Assembly: GCA_903902855.1 (NCBI GenBank)
Contig: CAIUWK010000035.1
Location: 1-47,431 of the forward strand
Length of the DNA: 47,431 bases
Source: an uncultured Geobacter sp.
Lineage (GTDB): Bacteria > Desulfobacterota > Desulfuromonadia > Geobacterales > CAIOGM01
Reading direction: 5' to 3'
Shown piece after piece: positions 1 to 8,741 of the stretch; position 1 is the first letter of the stretch, and each line of letters opens with the position of its first letter. Made by a program: the position numbers and the translations under genes. The notes below the pieces were generated by a model, which did not search any database, had not been told where the DNA came from, and worked only from the letters and a program-made list of their open reading frames with translations.

Positions 1-135
1 AGGGTTGTTTCTATTCAGTCGGAAATGGCCCCACCCCCATTACGCCCCCTTTCTAATGGCATACAATTGACACCCTCCTGCACAAGTATGGAGATAATTG
101 TCGCAATCAATGAGGCAACGAATGAAACGGAATAT

Positions 136-1197
136 TCAGGCAACCTCACCGCTGATCAGGGTAATGGTATCCAAGACCACATGGTCATACTTGTCGCGGC
201 TGATTACCTCCGCCAACTGCGGGGTTCGGAGGAGCGCCTTGACCATGCCGAAGCGGAGGTCGCGAGGAAGTATGCTCAGATAGGCGACGAGGTGATCTCC
301 CTCCTCTTCCGCCAGATCCCGGCGCAGAGGGAGAACCGTCAGTAGCTCGTTCATGGTGGCAGCCTGGAGATCGTCCCGCTGGGCAGCGGCTCGCACTGCC
401 ACCTGGGGCCATTGCTCCAACACCTCTTGGGCCGTCACCGGCCTCCCCTTCCGGTCATGACACCAGCGGAGAAACATCACCGCCGCCTCCCGTCCCACAA
501 TGCCGACATAGACTTCCATCTCCAGGTTGTCGGGAAACCGGCAGCAGCGGCGCAACGTACTCACCATCTCCCACCCCCGCTCCGTCGGCTCCACCTCCAT
601 CTCCACAGGGTTTCCCGGACGCGCCAGGAGGTGACTATTTCCGGAGAGAAATTGCTGCACCGAGGGATCGAACTCCCGCTCCCGGGCATGGCGGGACCAG
701 CAGGCGTAATCGCTCTCCACCGTGATGATCACCATCCGGTCCATGAGCGCCCGATCCAGAGTCGCCACCTGGTAGCTCCCGTCGGGGGGATTAATGGAGA
801 CCACCACCTTATGTTTCGGATCAAGGGTATGGGTATGAAGTCCCCGCAACCGCCCTTCGGCAGGGGGCTCCACGAACTGGAAGATGGCCTGGAGCGTGTC
901 CTCCTGCTGTGCACGATTCAGCTCATCGCAGTGGACGATGGTCTCATGGCTGTCGTCCCCGGGCCACCACGAAGGGCGGGACCACTGCATGATCATCCCC
1001 TCCCGATAGGGAATCCCCACCAGGTCCCCCACCTCCATCTGCCCCAAGCGGAGCGGCACATAACGCCGGTCCAGCTCTCGACAAAGTTGGATGACTCCGG
1101 CGCTCTTCCCCACCCCCCGGTGACCCACCACGCAGGGGGTCAGGTTGGTCTTCACCAGGATCTCCTTCAGGACGGCCTTCATCTGTTCAACGTTCAT
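136..1197 (-). CDS. MoxR-type AAA+ ATPase
   Basis: A 353-residue ATPase of the MoxR/dynein-related AAA+ type, which generally acts as a chaperone-like remodeller working with a von Willebrand A domain partner. The Walker A motif GHRGVGKS is at residues 25-32, a Walker B-like HCDELNRA is at 89-96 and a sensor-1 INPP follows near 134; the C-terminal third is helical. The ATG is preceded by AAGGGA 8 nt upstream. It lies 18 nt downstream of the DUF512 gene and is probably co-transcribed with it. The usual VWA partner would be expected downstream on the same strand, but the 135 bases left in the window contain no convincing gene. The substrate is unknown. Confidence 0.8.
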   Translation of the reverse strand: MNVEQMKAVLKEILVKTNLTPCVVGHRGVGKSAGVIQLCRELDRRYVPLRLGQMEVGDLVGIPYREGMIMQWSRPSWWPGDDSHETIVHCDELNRAQQEDTLQAIFQFVEPPAEGRLRGLHTHTLDPKHKVVVSINPPDGSYQVATLDRALMDRMVIITVESDYACWSRHAREREFDPSVQQFLSGNSHLLARPGNPVEMEVEPTERGWEMVSTLRRCCRFPDNLEMEVYVGIVGREAAVMFLRWCHDRKGRPVTAQEVLEQWPQVAVRAAAQRDDLQAATMNELLTVLPLRRDLAEEEGDHLVAYLSILPRDLRFGMVKALLRTPQLAEVISRDKYDHVVLDTITLISGEVA

Positions 1198-1215
1198 GAT
1201 TTAATCCCTTACACT

Positions 1216-2526
1216 CTATTCAACGTCCGTCTCTGAGCGAAGTCGAAGGGCCTCATAGAGCCCCCACGGTGTCGCCGGGACGACGATCAGCTCACATCCC
1301 AAAGATTCGGACAACTCCTCCACGGTCATGTCGTCGATGAAGAGCTCCCCTTCCTTGAGCATCACGTCGGGGATCACCACCCCGCTTCCCAGCTCTCTCC
1401 CCCGCAGGGACGCAAGGATATCCCGTCCCCCGAGAAGTCCGGTGACGGTGACCGAAGGACCAAAGAGCTCATTGGGAACCGCCACAACCTGTATGGTCAC
1501 CCCGGTGACGTTGGCCAACCGCTCCAGGAATTCCCGGATGAACGGATAGGGGGAAACGCCGGTAACCATCGTCACCGTGAACGGCGCCAAAAGCTCGGCC
1601 ACACGCAGGAGCTCTTCCGCCTCGTCGAGAAAGAGCGGGATCATCCCCACGCCGTTTTCCAGTTGCGGGAAATCGCCATAGGTAGCAAGCGGGGGAAAGG
1701 GGACTCCGCCGCGGATGAAAAATTCGTCGGCAAGAAAGAGCCACGGCTCTCCCAGGCTGAGGGCAAGACGCTGACTCCCCGGCTGCCAGCGAGTCACAAA
1801 CTCTGCGGCATACTCGGAGGTAACCGGCTGCAGCTCCGGAAGTCGAGCGCGATGACTCGTCAGCCCCAGCGGCACCACCGCCAGGGAGGCGACGTGGGGA
1901 TACAGCTCCGCCAGCTCGGCCACCGTCCGTTCCAGCACTTCACCGTCATTGATGCCGGGAGAGAGCACCACCTGCGTGTGGATGATGATTCCCGCCTGAG
2001 TCAACTCCCCCAGCAGATCAAGTACCGGGGGGAGCCCCGACCTACCCAGGAGCCGTTCCCGAACAACCGGATCAGTGGCATGGACCGAGACGTAGAGGGG
2101 GGAGAGACGCTGTTCCTTGATCCGCCGGAGATCGCTTTTGGTCAGGTTGGTGAGGGTGATGTAGGTGCCGTAGAGAAAAGAGAGGCGGTAATCTTCGTCC
2201 TTGACGTAGAGCGGTTTGCGCAGCCCCTTGGGGAGCTGATGAACAAAGCAGAAGATGCAGTTGTTGCCGCACCGCTTGGGGAGTGGTGGAGCAAAGACTA
2301 CTCCCAGCGGCTCCCCCTCATCCCGCTCCACCTCGATCTCCCACGTCTCGCCACACTGCCGCTCCACCTCCAGCAGGAGGGGATCGTCGGAGATATGGAA
2401 TTCATAGTCGATGAGATCCCGCAGGGGATGACCGTTGATGGCCACAAGCCGGTCTCCCGGCTCCAGCTCCATCTCCTGGCCGAGGCCGCCGGAGTGAACC
2501 TCTTTGATAAGCAGACCGTGTTTCAT
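1216..2526 (-). CDS. DUF512 / PDZ-domain radical SAM-like protein
   Basis: A 436-residue protein of the DUF512 family (putative FeS / radical-SAM). An N-terminal PDZ-like segment (residues 1-60, with a PGDRLVAINGH core) is followed by a CX3CX2C cluster motif at C86, C90 and C93, which is the canonical radical SAM spacing, and then a TIM-barrel-like body. The C-terminal DUF512 part contains TGVSPYPF and GLLGGRDIL. The family's biochemical reaction is not established. I chose the ATG at 2526 because AAAGGTG lies 8 nt upstream and the PDZ domain begins there; an open frame continues 49 codons further up but runs through the hfq terminator. No clear promoter was seen in the 60 nt upstream. Confidence 0.85.
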   Translation of the reverse strand: MKHGLLIKEVHSGGLGQEMELEPGDRLVAINGHPLRDLIDYEFHISDDPLLLEVERQCGETWEIEVERDEGEPLGVVFAPPLPKRCGNNCIFCFVHQLPKGLRKPLYVKDEDYRLSFLYGTYITLTNLTKSDLRRIKEQRLSPLYVSVHATDPVVRERLLGRSGLPPVLDLLGELTQAGIIIHTQVVLSPGINDGEVLERTVAELAELYPHVASLAVVPLGLTSHRARLPELQPVTSEYAAEFVTRWQPGSQRLALSLGEPWLFLADEFFIRGGVPFPPLATYGDFPQLENGVGMIPLFLDEAEELLRVAELLAPFTVTMVTGVSPYPFIREFLERLANVTGVTIQVVAVPNELFGPSVTVTGLLGGRDILASLRGRELGSGVVIPDVMLKEGELFIDDMTVEELSESLGCELIVVPATPWGLYEALRLRSETDVE

Positions 2527-2583
2527 GACAACACCTTTAACCGGATAAACCGCGACAAATGAATTTTGACATTTGCAGGACGC

Positions 2584-2634
2584 AAAAAAACGGCAGGGGG
2601 AGAGAAACATGTCACATTTCTCTCCCCCTGCCGT
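2584..2634 (-). terminator. Rho-independent terminator of hfq operon
   Basis: A perfect 18-bp inverted repeat (arms 2590-2607 and 2617-2634) with a 9-nt loop, followed on the minus strand by seven consecutive T residues. It begins 13 nt after the hfq stop and separates the hfq operon from the downstream DUF512 gene. Confidence 0.95.
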
Positions 2635-2647
2635 CTTCGGTTCGCTC

Positions 2648-2872
2648 TTAGGGGTGGAGTTTGAAGGCGCCATCCACCGAGGTCAATGACGTAATAGCGT
2701 GTTTATAGATGAGAATATCGCCGTTGACCTCCATCAGCACGGAAAAGTTGTCGAAGGACTTGATATACCCCTCCAGTTTCTCTCCGGACATCAGCTTCAT
2801 GATGACTCTGATGTGCTCTTTACGTGACTGATTGAGAAACTGGTCCTGGATGTTGAACGGTGCTTTCGCCAT
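2648..2872 (-). CDS. hfq: RNA chaperone Hfq
   Basis: A 74-residue Hfq, the hexameric Sm-like chaperone that pairs small RNAs with mRNAs and binds polyA and U-rich tails. The Sm1 part (residues 10-50, FLNQSRKEHIRVIMKLMSGEKL) and the Sm2 motif YKHAITS at residues 56-62 are intact; the C-terminal tail is short, as in many non-enteric bacteria. It follows miaA, the same order as in Escherichia coli, with a 66-nt gap that holds a near-palindrome around TCAACGTTGA (2911-2920), which might be a leader structure. The start is preceded by AAGGAGAGGG. The gene ends just before a strong terminator, so it is the last gene of the fau-rny-tyrS-miaA series. Confidence 0.97.
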   Translation of the reverse strand: MAKAPFNIQDQFLNQSRKEHIRVIMKLMSGEKLEGYIKSFDNFSVLMEVNGDILIYKHAITSLTSVDGAFKLHP

Positions 2873-2938
2873 ATCCCTCTCCTTTAATGATGATCGGTCC
2901 CATGAGGGGCCTCAACGTTGAGCCTCGCCCGATTACTG

Positions 2939-3991
2939 CTACGAAACAATGAATTCCTCAACCGCCCGTTGGATACTAGCAAAATTTTCAGGATATTCAA
3001 ACCATTTCGTAGGGGCATCTCGAAAAAACCAGGTCTGTTGCCGCTTCAGATAATGCCGGGTATCCCGCTGGATCAGCTCACGCGCCTCATGAAGTGAGAG
3101 TTCACCCGTCAGATGGCGACAGATCTCCTTGTAGCCGATGGAGCGCATGCTCTTGAGTTCCGGGGAATACCCTTGAGCAAGCAACCCCTTCACCTCATTC
3201 ACGAAACCGGAGGCCAGCATCCGCTCTACCCGCTCATTCACCCGCCGGTACAGCTCGGCACGATCTCGGGTTAGCCCTATCTTCAGGGGATCATACCGGA
3301 TCTCGCTGAACCCGTGGAGACGGGTCATCTGCGAAAAGGAGAGCCCGGTGATCCGGCAGATCTCCAGCGCCCTGATGATCCGAAACCGGTCGTTTGGGTG
3401 AAGCCGTGCCGCGGTTTCCGGATCGATCCGCGCCAGTTCCCCCAGAAGCGCCGCCGAGCCGTCACGATCGGCCCATGCGGCAAGCTCCCCGCGAAGTTCG
3501 TCGTCACCTGCCGGCGCCTGGATGAGACCACCCAGAAGCACCCTGAGGTAGAGACCGGTTCCCCCCACCACGAAGGGGGTACGGCCCCGCCCCAGGATGC
3601 CGGCAATAGCCTCCCCTGCCTCCCGCGCAAAATCGGCCGCGGTAAAGGTGGCGTCCGGATCGACTATGCCGATGAGATGGTGGGGAATACGCGAGGTGAG
3701 CTCCGGCCCAGGAGCCGCAGTGCCGATCACCATCCCCCGGTAGAGCTGCAGGGAATCGGCGCCGACGATCTCACCATTGAACTCCTCTGCCAGCCGGACG
3801 GCCAGTTCGCTCTTGCCGGTGGCGGTGGGTCCCTGGATAATGATCAAGCGGGGAAGCGGTGACGGGGAAACCGGGGACCGGGGACCGGTAGTCCGGGACT
3901 GGGGACTGGGGACTGGGGACTCGGAACCCGGGTGTCGGGAGTCGGGAGTCGGGACCGGGCCCCCTCTGTCAGCCACTGGGAGGTGGTCCAT
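2939..3991 (-). CDS. miaA: tRNA dimethylallyltransferase MiaA with repeat-encoded N-terminal extension
   Basis: MiaA adds the dimethylallyl group to N6 of A37 in tRNAs reading UNN codons. With the ATG at 3991 the product is 350 residues; the P-loop GPTATGKS is at 54-61 and the family motifs (DSLQLYRG, GGTGLYL, RRVNERVERM) are present, so the catalytic core is about 302 residues and of normal size. The first ~46 residues are a Pro/Ser/Gly-rich stretch encoded largely by a heptamer array (3865-3955). The ATG has no clear Shine-Dalgarno; it starts 8 nt after the tyrS stop, so coupling is possible. The only in-frame alternative nearer the core is TTG at 3847, which also lacks a ribosome site. The function is secure; the start is not. 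Confidence 0.9.
   Translation of the reverse strand: MDHLPVADRGGPVPTPDSRHPGSESPVPSPQSRTTGPRSPVSPSPLPRLIIIQGPTATGKSELAVRLAEEFNGEIVGADSLQLYRGMVIGTAAPGPELTSRIPHHLIGIVDPDATFTAADFAREAGEAIAGILGRGRTPFVVGGTGLYLRVLLGGLIQAPAGDDELRGELAAWADRDGSAALLGELARIDPETAARLHPNDRFRIIRALEICRITGLSFSQMTRLHGFSEIRYDPLKIGLTRDRAELYRRVNERVERMLASGFVNEVKGLLAQGYSPELKSMRSIGYKEICRHLTGELSLHEARELIQRDTRHYLKRQQTWFFRDAPTKWFEYPENFASIQRAVEEFIVS
3865..3955. repeat. Heptamer array, unit YGGGGAC (13 units), inside miaA 5' end
   Basis: Thirteen 7-nt units in unbroken phase, consensus TGGGGAC with variants CGGGGAC, TCGGGAG and CCGGGTG. The complementary strand reads GTCCCCA repeats, the same family as the ACCAGTC units at 22208-22242 and 31273-31307. 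The array lies between the miaA ATG and the conserved core, and its length (91 nt) is not a multiple of three. Confidence 0.9.
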
Positions 3992-3999
3992 GCTCTGGA

Positions 4000-5208
4000 T
4001 CAGGAGAGGATGATTCGGGCGAAACGCCGCTTCCCCACCTGGACGACGAAGGTGCCGGCAGAGAGCTCAAGGTTGTCGTCGGAGACCTTTTCTCCGTCAA
4101 TCTTCACCCCGTTCCCCTGGATTGACCGACGCCCTTCACTGTTGGAGGCAACCAGCCCTGCCTGGGCCAGCAGCTTGCAGAGCAGAATTTTCCCCCCCTC
4201 CGAGGCCACCGTCATCTCCGGCATCTCTTCGGGAGTCTGGTTATCCCGGAAACGGCGGACAAAGGCCTCCTGGGCAGCCTCGGCTGCGGCCACGCCGTGA
4301 AAACGACTCACCATCTCCCGGCCGAGTTGCTTCTTGGCGTCCATGGGATGAATCTGCCGCTCCTTGAGCCCTACCTTCAAGGTGGTCAGGCCGTCCAGAG
4401 TCAGGTCACTGAGGAGTTCGTAATAACGGAGCATCAGGTCATCGGAAATCGACATGATCTTGCCGAAGATCTCCTCCGGCGGTTCGTTAATGCCGATATA
4501 GTTCCCCAGGGACTTGGACATCTTGTTGACGCCGTCCAGCCCTTCCAGAAGGGGCATGGTGATGACCGACTGGGGGGGCTGCCCCCACTCCCGCTGAAGC
4601 TCGCGCCCCACCAGGAGGTTGAATTTCTGATCCGTCCCCCCCAACTCCACATCGGCCTTCAGCGCCACGGAGTCATACCCCTGGATCAGCGGGTAGAGAA
4701 ATTCATGAATACTGATGGGGAGCTGGTTGGCGAACCGGTTACTGAAGTCCTCCCGTTCCAGCATCCGGGCCACGGTGTACTTGGAGGCGAGTCCGATCAT
4801 GTCGCTGGCGGAGAGCGGGAGGAGCCAGGAGGAGTTGAAGACGACCTTCGTCAGTTCCGGATCAAGGATCTTGAACACCTGCTCCTTGTAGGTCTCGGCA
4901 TTACGCAGGACATCCTCGCGGGTCAGGGCCTTGCGGGTCTCGGACTTGCCGGTGGGGTCACCGATCATCCCGGTGAAGTCGCCGATGAGAAAATTGACCT
5001 GGTGACCCAGCTGCTGAAACTGCCGCAACTTCTGGATCAACACCGTATGCCCCAGGTGAAGATCCGGCGCCGTGGGGTCAAAGCCGGCCTTGACGACCAA
5101 GGGAATCCCGCTCTTGGCGGATTTCTCCAGCTTCTCCAGGAGCTCCTTCTCCACCAGGATCTCCACACTTCCCCGCTTGATGATCTCCATCTGTTCGGCA
5201 ACAGTCAT
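4000..5208 (-). CDS. tyrS: Tyrosyl-tRNA synthetase
   Basis: A class I aminoacyl-tRNA synthetase charging tRNA-Tyr, 402 residues. The HIGH-type signature is HLGH at residues 51-54, KMSKS is at 229-233, and a C-terminal S4 RNA-binding domain (about 335-402) is present; overall it resembles the shorter, TyrZ-like bacterial branch. I chose the ATG at 5208 because AAGGAG lies 6 nt upstream; an ATG five codons earlier would overlap that ribosome site. It sits between the ymdB-like gene and miaA on the same strand, a translation/tRNA cluster. The stop codon is 8 nt from the miaA ATG. Confidence 0.97.
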   Translation of the reverse strand: MTVAEQMEIIKRGSVEILVEKELLEKLEKSAKSGIPLVVKAGFDPTAPDLHLGHTVLIQKLRQFQQLGHQVNFLIGDFTGMIGDPTGKSETRKALTREDVLRNAETYKEQVFKILDPELTKVVFNSSWLLPLSASDMIGLASKYTVARMLEREDFSNRFANQLPISIHEFLYPLIQGYDSVALKADVELGGTDQKFNLLVGRELQREWGQPPQSVITMPLLEGLDGVNKMSKSLGNYIGINEPPEEIFGKIMSISDDLMLRYYELLSDLTLDGLTTLKVGLKERQIHPMDAKKQLGREMVSRFHGVAAAEAAQEAFVRRFRDNQTPEEMPEMTVASEGGKILLCKLLAQAGLVASNSEGRRSIQGNGVKIDGEKVSDDNLELSAGTFVVQVGKRRFARIILS

Positions 5209-5232
5209 TCTCTTCTCCTTCATTTCTGGTCT

Positions 5233-5268
5233 GAATCAGGCCGATCCGTCGAATCCGTCCGATCAGGC
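5233..5268. repeat. Nonamer array, unit SGATCCGTC (4 units)
   Basis: Four consecutive 9-nt units (GAATCAGGC, CGATCCGTC, GAATCCGTC, CGATCAGGC) in phase, filling most of the gap between the ymdB-like gene and tyrS. It is the only 9-mer of this composition in the window. Confidence 0.65.
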
Positions 5269-5271
5269 AGA

Positions 5272-6060
5272 TTACCCGCAGACAATGTTTACCCGCTCGA
5301 TGGCCAGCGCCCGTCCCGTCCCCTCGTCCAGGGTGACGACCACGCCGTTGAGCCTGAGGTCCTTCTTGGCCACCTCGAACTTGACGGGAAGCTGGGTCAA
5401 AAACTTATGGATCGGTTCGTCCTTACGGACCCCGATCACCGAGTCGAAACTCCCCGTCATCCCTGCATCGGTGATGAAGGCGGTGCCGGCGGTGAGGAGC
5501 CGCTCGTCGGCGGTCTGGACATGGGTATGGGTCCCGATGACCGCGCTGACCCGCCCGTCCAGATACCACCCCAGCGACGCCTTTTCCGACGTGGCCTCCG
5601 CATGAAAATCCACGATGATGAGCGCGGTTTCCTCCCTGAGACGGGCAACCTCCCGGTCGGCGGTGAGAAAGGGGCATTCCAGATTGTTCATGAAGACCCG
5701 CCCCTCAAGGTTGAGGAGAGCGATCTTCACCCCCCCCGAGCTCTTTACCACGATGCTCCCTCGGGCCGGCGCTCCCTGGGGATAATTGGCAGGACGAATT
5801 ATCCGCTCCTCCCGGTTGAGGTAGGGGTACGATTCCCGCTTGTCCCAGATATGGTTGCCGCTGGTGATGACATGGACCCCCAGGTCGAACAGCTCCCGGG
5901 CGGTCTCCTCGGTGATGCCGAAACCGCCGGCCATGTTTTCACCGTTGGCCACCACCAGATCCACGGTATGGCGGTCCACCAGGCGGTGCAGCTCCCGCGA
6001 CAACGCCTGACGCCCCGGCTTCCCCACCAGGTCACCGATGAAGAGAACCTTAACGGGCAT
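5272..6060 (-). CDS. YmdB-like metallophosphoesterase (TIGR00282 family)
   Basis: A 262-residue calcineurin-like metallophosphoesterase of the YmdB/DR1281 family; the Bacillus subtilis homologue is a cyclic-nucleotide phosphodiesterase that affects biofilm and motility decisions. Metal-site residues are visible: D10 in [10 protein letters not shown]41/N42 in NGENMAGG, N69/H70 in SGNHIWDK, and the histidines of VDFHAEA and GTHTHVQT. I chose the ATG at 6060 because homologues begin with this VKVLFIGD strand; it overlaps the rny stop by 11 nt (ATGCCCGTTAA), implying translational coupling, and no strong Shine-Dalgarno is present. RNase Y and YmdB are neighbours in many genomes, so a joint role in RNA turnover is plausible. 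Confidence 0.92.
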   Translation of the reverse strand: MPVKVLFIGDLVGKPGRQALSRELHRLVDRHTVDLVVANGENMAGGFGITEETARELFDLGVHVITSGNHIWDKRESYPYLNREERIIRPANYPQGAPARGSIVVKSSGGVKIALLNLEGRVFMNNLECPFLTADREVARLREETALIIVDFHAEATSEKASLGWYLDGRVSAVIGTHTHVQTADERLLTAGTAFITDAGMTGSFDSVIGVRKDEPIHKFLTQLPVKFEVAKKDLRLNGVVVTLDEGTGRALAIERVNIVCG

Positions 6061-7618
6061 AATCGACAGCCCGCGTTTCCCTGATGACATGGACCTTTAT
6101 CTGACCGGGATAGGTCATCTCCGCCTCGATCTTCTTGGCGATATCCTTGGCCAAGATCAGGGTCCGATCGTCGCTCACCTCTTCGCTGGAGACCATGACC
6201 CGGATCTCCCGGCCGGCCTGGATGGCGAAGGAGTTGGTAACTCCGCCAAAGGAGGTGGCGATCCGCTCCAGATCCTCCAACCGCTTCACATAGGTCTCCA
6301 TCATCTCGCGCCGGGCGCCGGGACGGGCGCCGGAAAGGGCATCCGCCGCCTGAACGAGTACCGCCAGCACGGTGGCCGGCTTCTCGTCTTCATGGTGAGC
6401 CATGATGGCATGAATGATCTTGGGTGACTCCCCGTACTTCCGGGCGATATCCGCCCCGATGACGGCATGGGACCCTTCCACCTCGTGGTCCACCGCCTTT
6501 CCCAGGTCATGGAGCAGACCGGCCCGCTTGGCCTGCTTCACGTTGATCCCCAACTCCGCAGCCATGATCCCGCAGATGAAAGCCACCTCCAGGGAGTGTT
6601 GATAGACGTTCTGGCTGTAGGAGGTCCGGTACCGGAGCCGCCCGATGAGCTTGAGGATCTCCGGATGGATACCGTGAACCCCCAGATCGAAGGCCGCCTG
6701 CTCGCCGGCCTCCTTGATGGCTTGCTCCACCTCTTCCGTGGCCTTGGCCACCACCTCCTCGATCCGTCCGGGGTGAATCCGACCGTCGGCGATGAGTTTT
6801 TCCAGGGAGAGTTTGGCCACTTCGCGCCGTACGGGGTTGAATCCGGAAAGAATTACCGCCTCCGGGGTATCGTCGATGATGAGGTCGATCCCGGTGGCAG
6901 CCTCCAGCGCCCGGATGTTGCGCCCTTCCCGGCCGATGATCCGCCCCTTCATCTCGTCGGAGGGGAGCGCCACCACGGAAACGGTCCGCTCCGCCACGTA
7001 TTCGCCGGCATACCGCTGAATCGCCAGAGCCAGGATCTCCTTGGACTTCTTGTCAGCCGTCTCCCTGGCCTCTTCTTCTATCACCCTGATCTTCTTGGCG
7101 GCATCGAATTTGGCCTCATCGATCATGCCGTCCATGAGGATCTGCTTGGCCTCCGTGGCGGTGAGCCCTGAGACCTCTTCCAGTTTCAGACGCGCCTGTT
7201 CCTGGAGTTCGCCGACCTTCTGCTCTTTGCTGACCAGCGACTGATCCCGGGAGATCAGCGACTGCTCTTTCTTCACCAGCTCCGCATCCCGCTGGTCAAA
7301 GAGGTTCATCTTGTTTTCCAGATGCTCATCCTTCTGCTGGAGACGTTTTTCCTGAACCTGCAGATCGGAGCGCAACTCCTTGCATTCCCGTTCGAACTCC
7401 CCCTTGGCCTGATAGACCACGTCCTTGGCCTGAAGGGTCGCTTCCTTGGTAATAGTCTCCGCCTGACGCTTGGCATCTTCAATGGTTTTTTCGGCAAGCT
7501 CCTCCGCCCTCGCCATGAGCGAATCCGAATACTTCTTTTTCAACAGGTTCCCGACGAAGTAGCCGATCCCGCCGGCAACCGCGAGGAGAATCACGACAAA
7601 CATGATGTCAACTTTCAT
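6050..7618 (-). CDS. rny: Ribonuclease Y
   Basis: A membrane-anchored endoribonuclease that starts mRNA decay, 522 residues, the normal size. An N-terminal membrane helix (residues 5-25) is followed by a long charged coiled coil (30-200), a KH domain (about 212-275, with [13 protein letters not shown]) and an HD domain whose metal ligands lie in [10 protein letters not shown] and [18 protein letters not shown] precedes the ATG. The gene starts 16 nt after the fau stop and overlaps the ymdB-like gene at its 3' end, so all three are probably on one transcript. Confidence 0.97.
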   Translation of the reverse strand: MKVDIMFVVILLAVAGGIGYFVGNLLKKKYSDSLMARAEELAEKTIEDAKRQAETITKEATLQAKDVVYQAKGEFERECKELRSDLQVQEKRLQQKDEHLENKMNLFDQRDAELVKKEQSLISRDQSLVSKEQKVGELQEQARLKLEEVSGLTATEAKQILMDGMIDEAKFDAAKKIRVIEEEARETADKKSKEILALAIQRYAGEYVAERTVSVVALPSDEMKGRIIGREGRNIRALEAATGIDLIIDDTPEAVILSGFNPVRREVAKLSLEKLIADGRIHPGRIEEVVAKATEEVEQAIKEAGEQAAFDLGVHGIHPEILKLIGRLRYRTSYSQNVYQHSLEVAFICGIMAAELGINVKQAKRAGLLHDLGKAVDHEVEGSHAVIGADIARKYGESPKIIHAIMAHHEDEKPATVLAVLVQAADALSGARPGARREMMETYVKRLEDLERIATSFGGVTNSFAIQAGREIRVMVSSEEVSDDRTLILAKDIAKKIEAEMTYPGQIKVHVIRETRAVDYAR

Positions 7619-7634
7619 TACACCTACCCCCTTT

Positions 7635-8201
7635 CTATAGTGACCGAACCGGCAGAATCTGCCCTTCGGTTATGATCAGATCAAGCGCCACGTCATGAGG
7701 TTCTCCCGCAATCTCCTCCACCAACTGGAAGTCGAAACCGAAACCGACCAGCCGTCCCATCCCTTCCAGAGCATGCAGCGTCCGGTCGTAATACCCCTTG
7801 CCGTAACCGATCCGCCGACCGCTTTTGTCAAAGGCCACCCCCGGCACGATAAAACAGTCCACCTCTTCGGGGAGCCGCTGAGGGCACCCCGGACCAGGCT
7901 CCGCAATGCCGAAGGCCCCTGTCACCAGGTCGGAGCGGTTGGTGATCTCCCGGAAGAGAAGCTCTCCTGCCGCCACCACCGGGAAAAGAATTTTTTTTCC
8001 CGCTGCCAGTGCCTCTCCCATGACCTCCGCGGTGTCGACTTCATGCCTCACCGGAGCGTACAGGGCAAGAACCCCGGAGGAGAGAAACAGTTCCGATGCC
8101 AGAAAGCGCTGCTGAACCAGACGGCTCAACAACGTCCACTCACGGGGAGAAAGCGCGGAGCGTCGCTGGAGCATCTCCAGACGAAGACTCTTTTTGGGCA
8201 T
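7635..8201 (-). CDS. fau: 5-formyltetrahydrofolate cyclo-ligase
   Basis: A 188-residue 5,10-methenyltetrahydrofolate synthetase (YgfA family), which uses ATP to return 5-formyl-THF to the active folate pool. The N-terminal basic helix with [11 protein letters not shown] and the ATP-binding signature GYGKGYYDR (about residues 135-143) are both present. In many Proteobacteria this gene lies immediately downstream of the 6S RNA gene ssrS; the structured 540-bp region upstream here makes that worth testing. An internal T8 run (7991-7998) is the only sequence oddity. It is the first gene of the minus-strand series running to hfq. Confidence 0.93.
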   Translation of the reverse strand: MPKKSLRLEMLQRRSALSPREWTLLSRLVQQRFLASELFLSSGVLALYAPVRHEVDTAEVMGEALAAGKKILFPVVAAGELLFREITNRSDLVTGAFGIAEPGPGCPQRLPEEVDCFIVPGVAFDKSGRRIGYGKGYYDRTLHALEGMGRLVGFGFDFQLVEEIAGEPHDVALDLIITEGQILPVRSL

Positions 8202-8657
8202 ACGAACCTGCTTTCACACGAAAAAAAGGGGGAACAGGGAGGCTTGAAACGGTGCGGGTACGCCCAGGAATCAGGCAGGTACGACGAGAAGAGGTTCTGG
8301 AGCGAACAGATTTATATGCGGAAGCCGCACCGCGCGGAAGAGTCGACCGGGCGGAGAAGCCGCGAAACCCAAAAAAAGGTATATATATCGATCAGCTGAA
8401 CCAGCAGAAACCTTGGGTGGGCCGACACGCCCTCCACCTCTCGCGGCCGAAACCGCACAAAGCCGGGTAAAACTTATCAAAAAAATATCACGGGAAGGAG
8501 CGGAGAAGCACTCTATCTTTCCGGATACATAAGAGGTCGTATCCTAGGACATATCGCCATGAATGTCAAGGGATATCCGTCACATGCACCCCCTCATCAC
8601 GGGCGGAACTACCGTCCCGGCAACCGGTCGACGTCACGAGCAGCTGCGGCTTTTTCC
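8202..8657. other. Gene-free structured region between fau and metK
   Basis: No credible coding frame exists here. The stretch 8245-8460 is rich in GC hairpins: TGCGG-AAG-CCGCA (8318-8330), GCGG-CCGAAA-CCGC (8443-8456) and a GGTGGGC/GCCC-CCACC stem (8416-8438). CGGTGCGG at 8250-8257 can also pair with CCGCACCG at 8325-8332, which excludes the small TGCGG hairpin. An AT-rich TATATATAT block (8380-8388) could serve as a -10 on either strand. The position directly upstream of fau makes a 6S RNA plausible, but I could not fit its conserved bubble with confidence. A CGGGCGG...CCGTCCCG hairpin lies near 8598-8617. Confidence 0.4.
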
Positions 8658-8686
8658 TTGACACGGCCTCTCTCCACCTATAAATT
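8658..8686 (+). promoter_or_regulatory. Predicted sigma70 promoter of metK
   Basis: The -35 is TTGACA (8658-8663). The -10 is TAAATT at a 17-nt spacing, or the overlapping TATAAA at 15 nt. The transcript would start near 8693, leaving a ~50-nt leader with GGAGG before the GTG start. The leader contains one ATCAAC, half of the palindrome found upstream of the sahR-like gene. Confidence 0.7.
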
Positions 8687-8741
8687 ATCCGGTCTTTACG
8701 GTATCATCAACTCAAGACTTTACCATACATCGGAGGTTTCT

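Noticed and set aside
1..135. A VWA-domain partner gene expected downstream of the MoxR ATPase
   Set aside because: Only very short frames follow on the minus strand before the window ends; no start with a ribosome site opens a lasting frame.
25..345. Plus-strand open frame at the left edge
   Set aside because: It mostly overlaps the end of the MoxR-type gene in antisense and shows no recognisable domain.
3865..3955. CRISPR-like repetition
   Set aside because: Units are 7 nt and contiguous, without spacers, and no cas genes are present.
4297..6084. Long plus-strand open frame (595 codons) opposite tyrS and the ymdB-like gene
   Set aside because: High GC at third positions leaves long antisense frames; the minus-strand proteins are clearly conserved families.
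8430..8441. S-box (SAM-I riboswitch)-like AGAGGTGGAGGG on the minus strand upstream of fau
   Set aside because: The 12-mer matches the S-box core, but the following conserved ACTGGCCC and GAAACCCGGCAACC segments are missing, and it points away from metK, towards fau.
8559..8741. N-terminal extension of MetK to an upstream ATG
   Set aside because: The stretch runs through a good promoter, has no homologue-like sequence, and the GTG at 8742 has a strong ribosome site.
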